Assembly (NCBI GenBank): GCA_025618425.1
Contig: CM046850.1
Location: 9,412,749 to 9,476,748 of the forward strand
DNA length: 64,000 nt
Origin: Heliocidaris tuberculata
Taxonomy: Eukaryota > Echinodermata > Echinoidea > Camarodonta > Echinometridae
Reading direction: 5' to 3'
Both the position numbers and the translations under genes were made by a program. Of the stretch, positions 63,924-64,000 are shown piece by piece. The notes under the pieces were generated by a model. It did not search any database and had not been told where the DNA came from. It saw only the letters and a list, made by a program, of their open reading frames with translations. Numbering within the stretch: the first letter of the stretch is position 1; every line of letters begins with the position of its first letter.

Positions 63924-64000
63924 GATAGCTCAACACATCTACCCAGGAACATCTGCAAAAGACATCGATGTGGTGCACCGCCTTGGACGTCTCTCTGAGG
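63924..64000 (+). pseudogene. LINE ORF1 continuation after the insertion
   Basis: It reads IAQHIYPGTSAKDIDVVHRL then GRLSE to the window edge. The I-x-DIDVxHRLG motif is typical of the RRM-like domain of LINE ORF1 proteins. It continues beyond base 64000. Confidence 0.8.

Overview
This is eukaryotic genomic DNA: AT-rich, with few long ORFs, GT-AG introns and abundant transposon-derived repeats. It probably comes from a marine invertebrate deuterostome, most likely an echinoderm such as a sea urchin. That assignment is inference. It rests on the intron style, the density of short inverted-repeat elements, a tRNA-type SINE tail of the kind I associate with sea urchins, and long G/C homopolymers.

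One gene dominates the window. It is the 3' part of TPP2 (tripeptidyl-peptidase II, the giant cytosolic subtilisin-family exopeptidase) on the minus strand. I traced 17 consecutive coding exons from 61459 down to the stop codon at 18726-18728. All exon phases match, and together they encode about 903 residues. The first exon in the window begins shortly upstream of the catalytic-serine exon. The exons carrying the catalytic Asp and His, and the start codon, lie beyond base 64000. Downstream of the stop, 15.1-18.7 kb is AT-rich and almost free of recognisable repeats, so it may be a long 3' UTR or 3' flank.

1-15 kb (downstream of TPP2) has no convincing gene. It is a patchwork of inverted-repeat elements. 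Several have 8-bp target duplications of hAT type (1154-2330, 4310-4559, 7850-7967, 10364-11875). There is also a 1.7-kb element with 131-bp inverted ends, a hammerhead-like core at about 12.77 kb, and a 1.2-kb fold-back built from inverted 16-bp repeats (13877-15102).

18.7-64 kb is TPP2 exons plus introns full of mobile DNA. The intronic elements include a family of palindromic elements inserted at TTAA (26022-27970, 29654-30346, 41117-41589, 46651-47213, 57651-59075, 63431-63919) and three unrelated tandem-repeat families that end in the same kind of tail (a GGAC-rich run, then a GC hairpin, then ATAAAA). They also include telomere-like TTAGGG cores in four dispersed copies, the 3' end of a LINE reverse-transcriptase ORF (48396-48776), a SINE with a nested element, and a LINE ORF1 antisense to TPP2 at the right edge. 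That ORF1 is split by a 489-bp hairpin element whose removal restores the reading frame.

The most unusual objects are the TTAA element at 57651-59075, which carries a degraded THAP zinc-finger segment facing an acidic ORF, the 16-bp inverted array, and the shared tail architecture.
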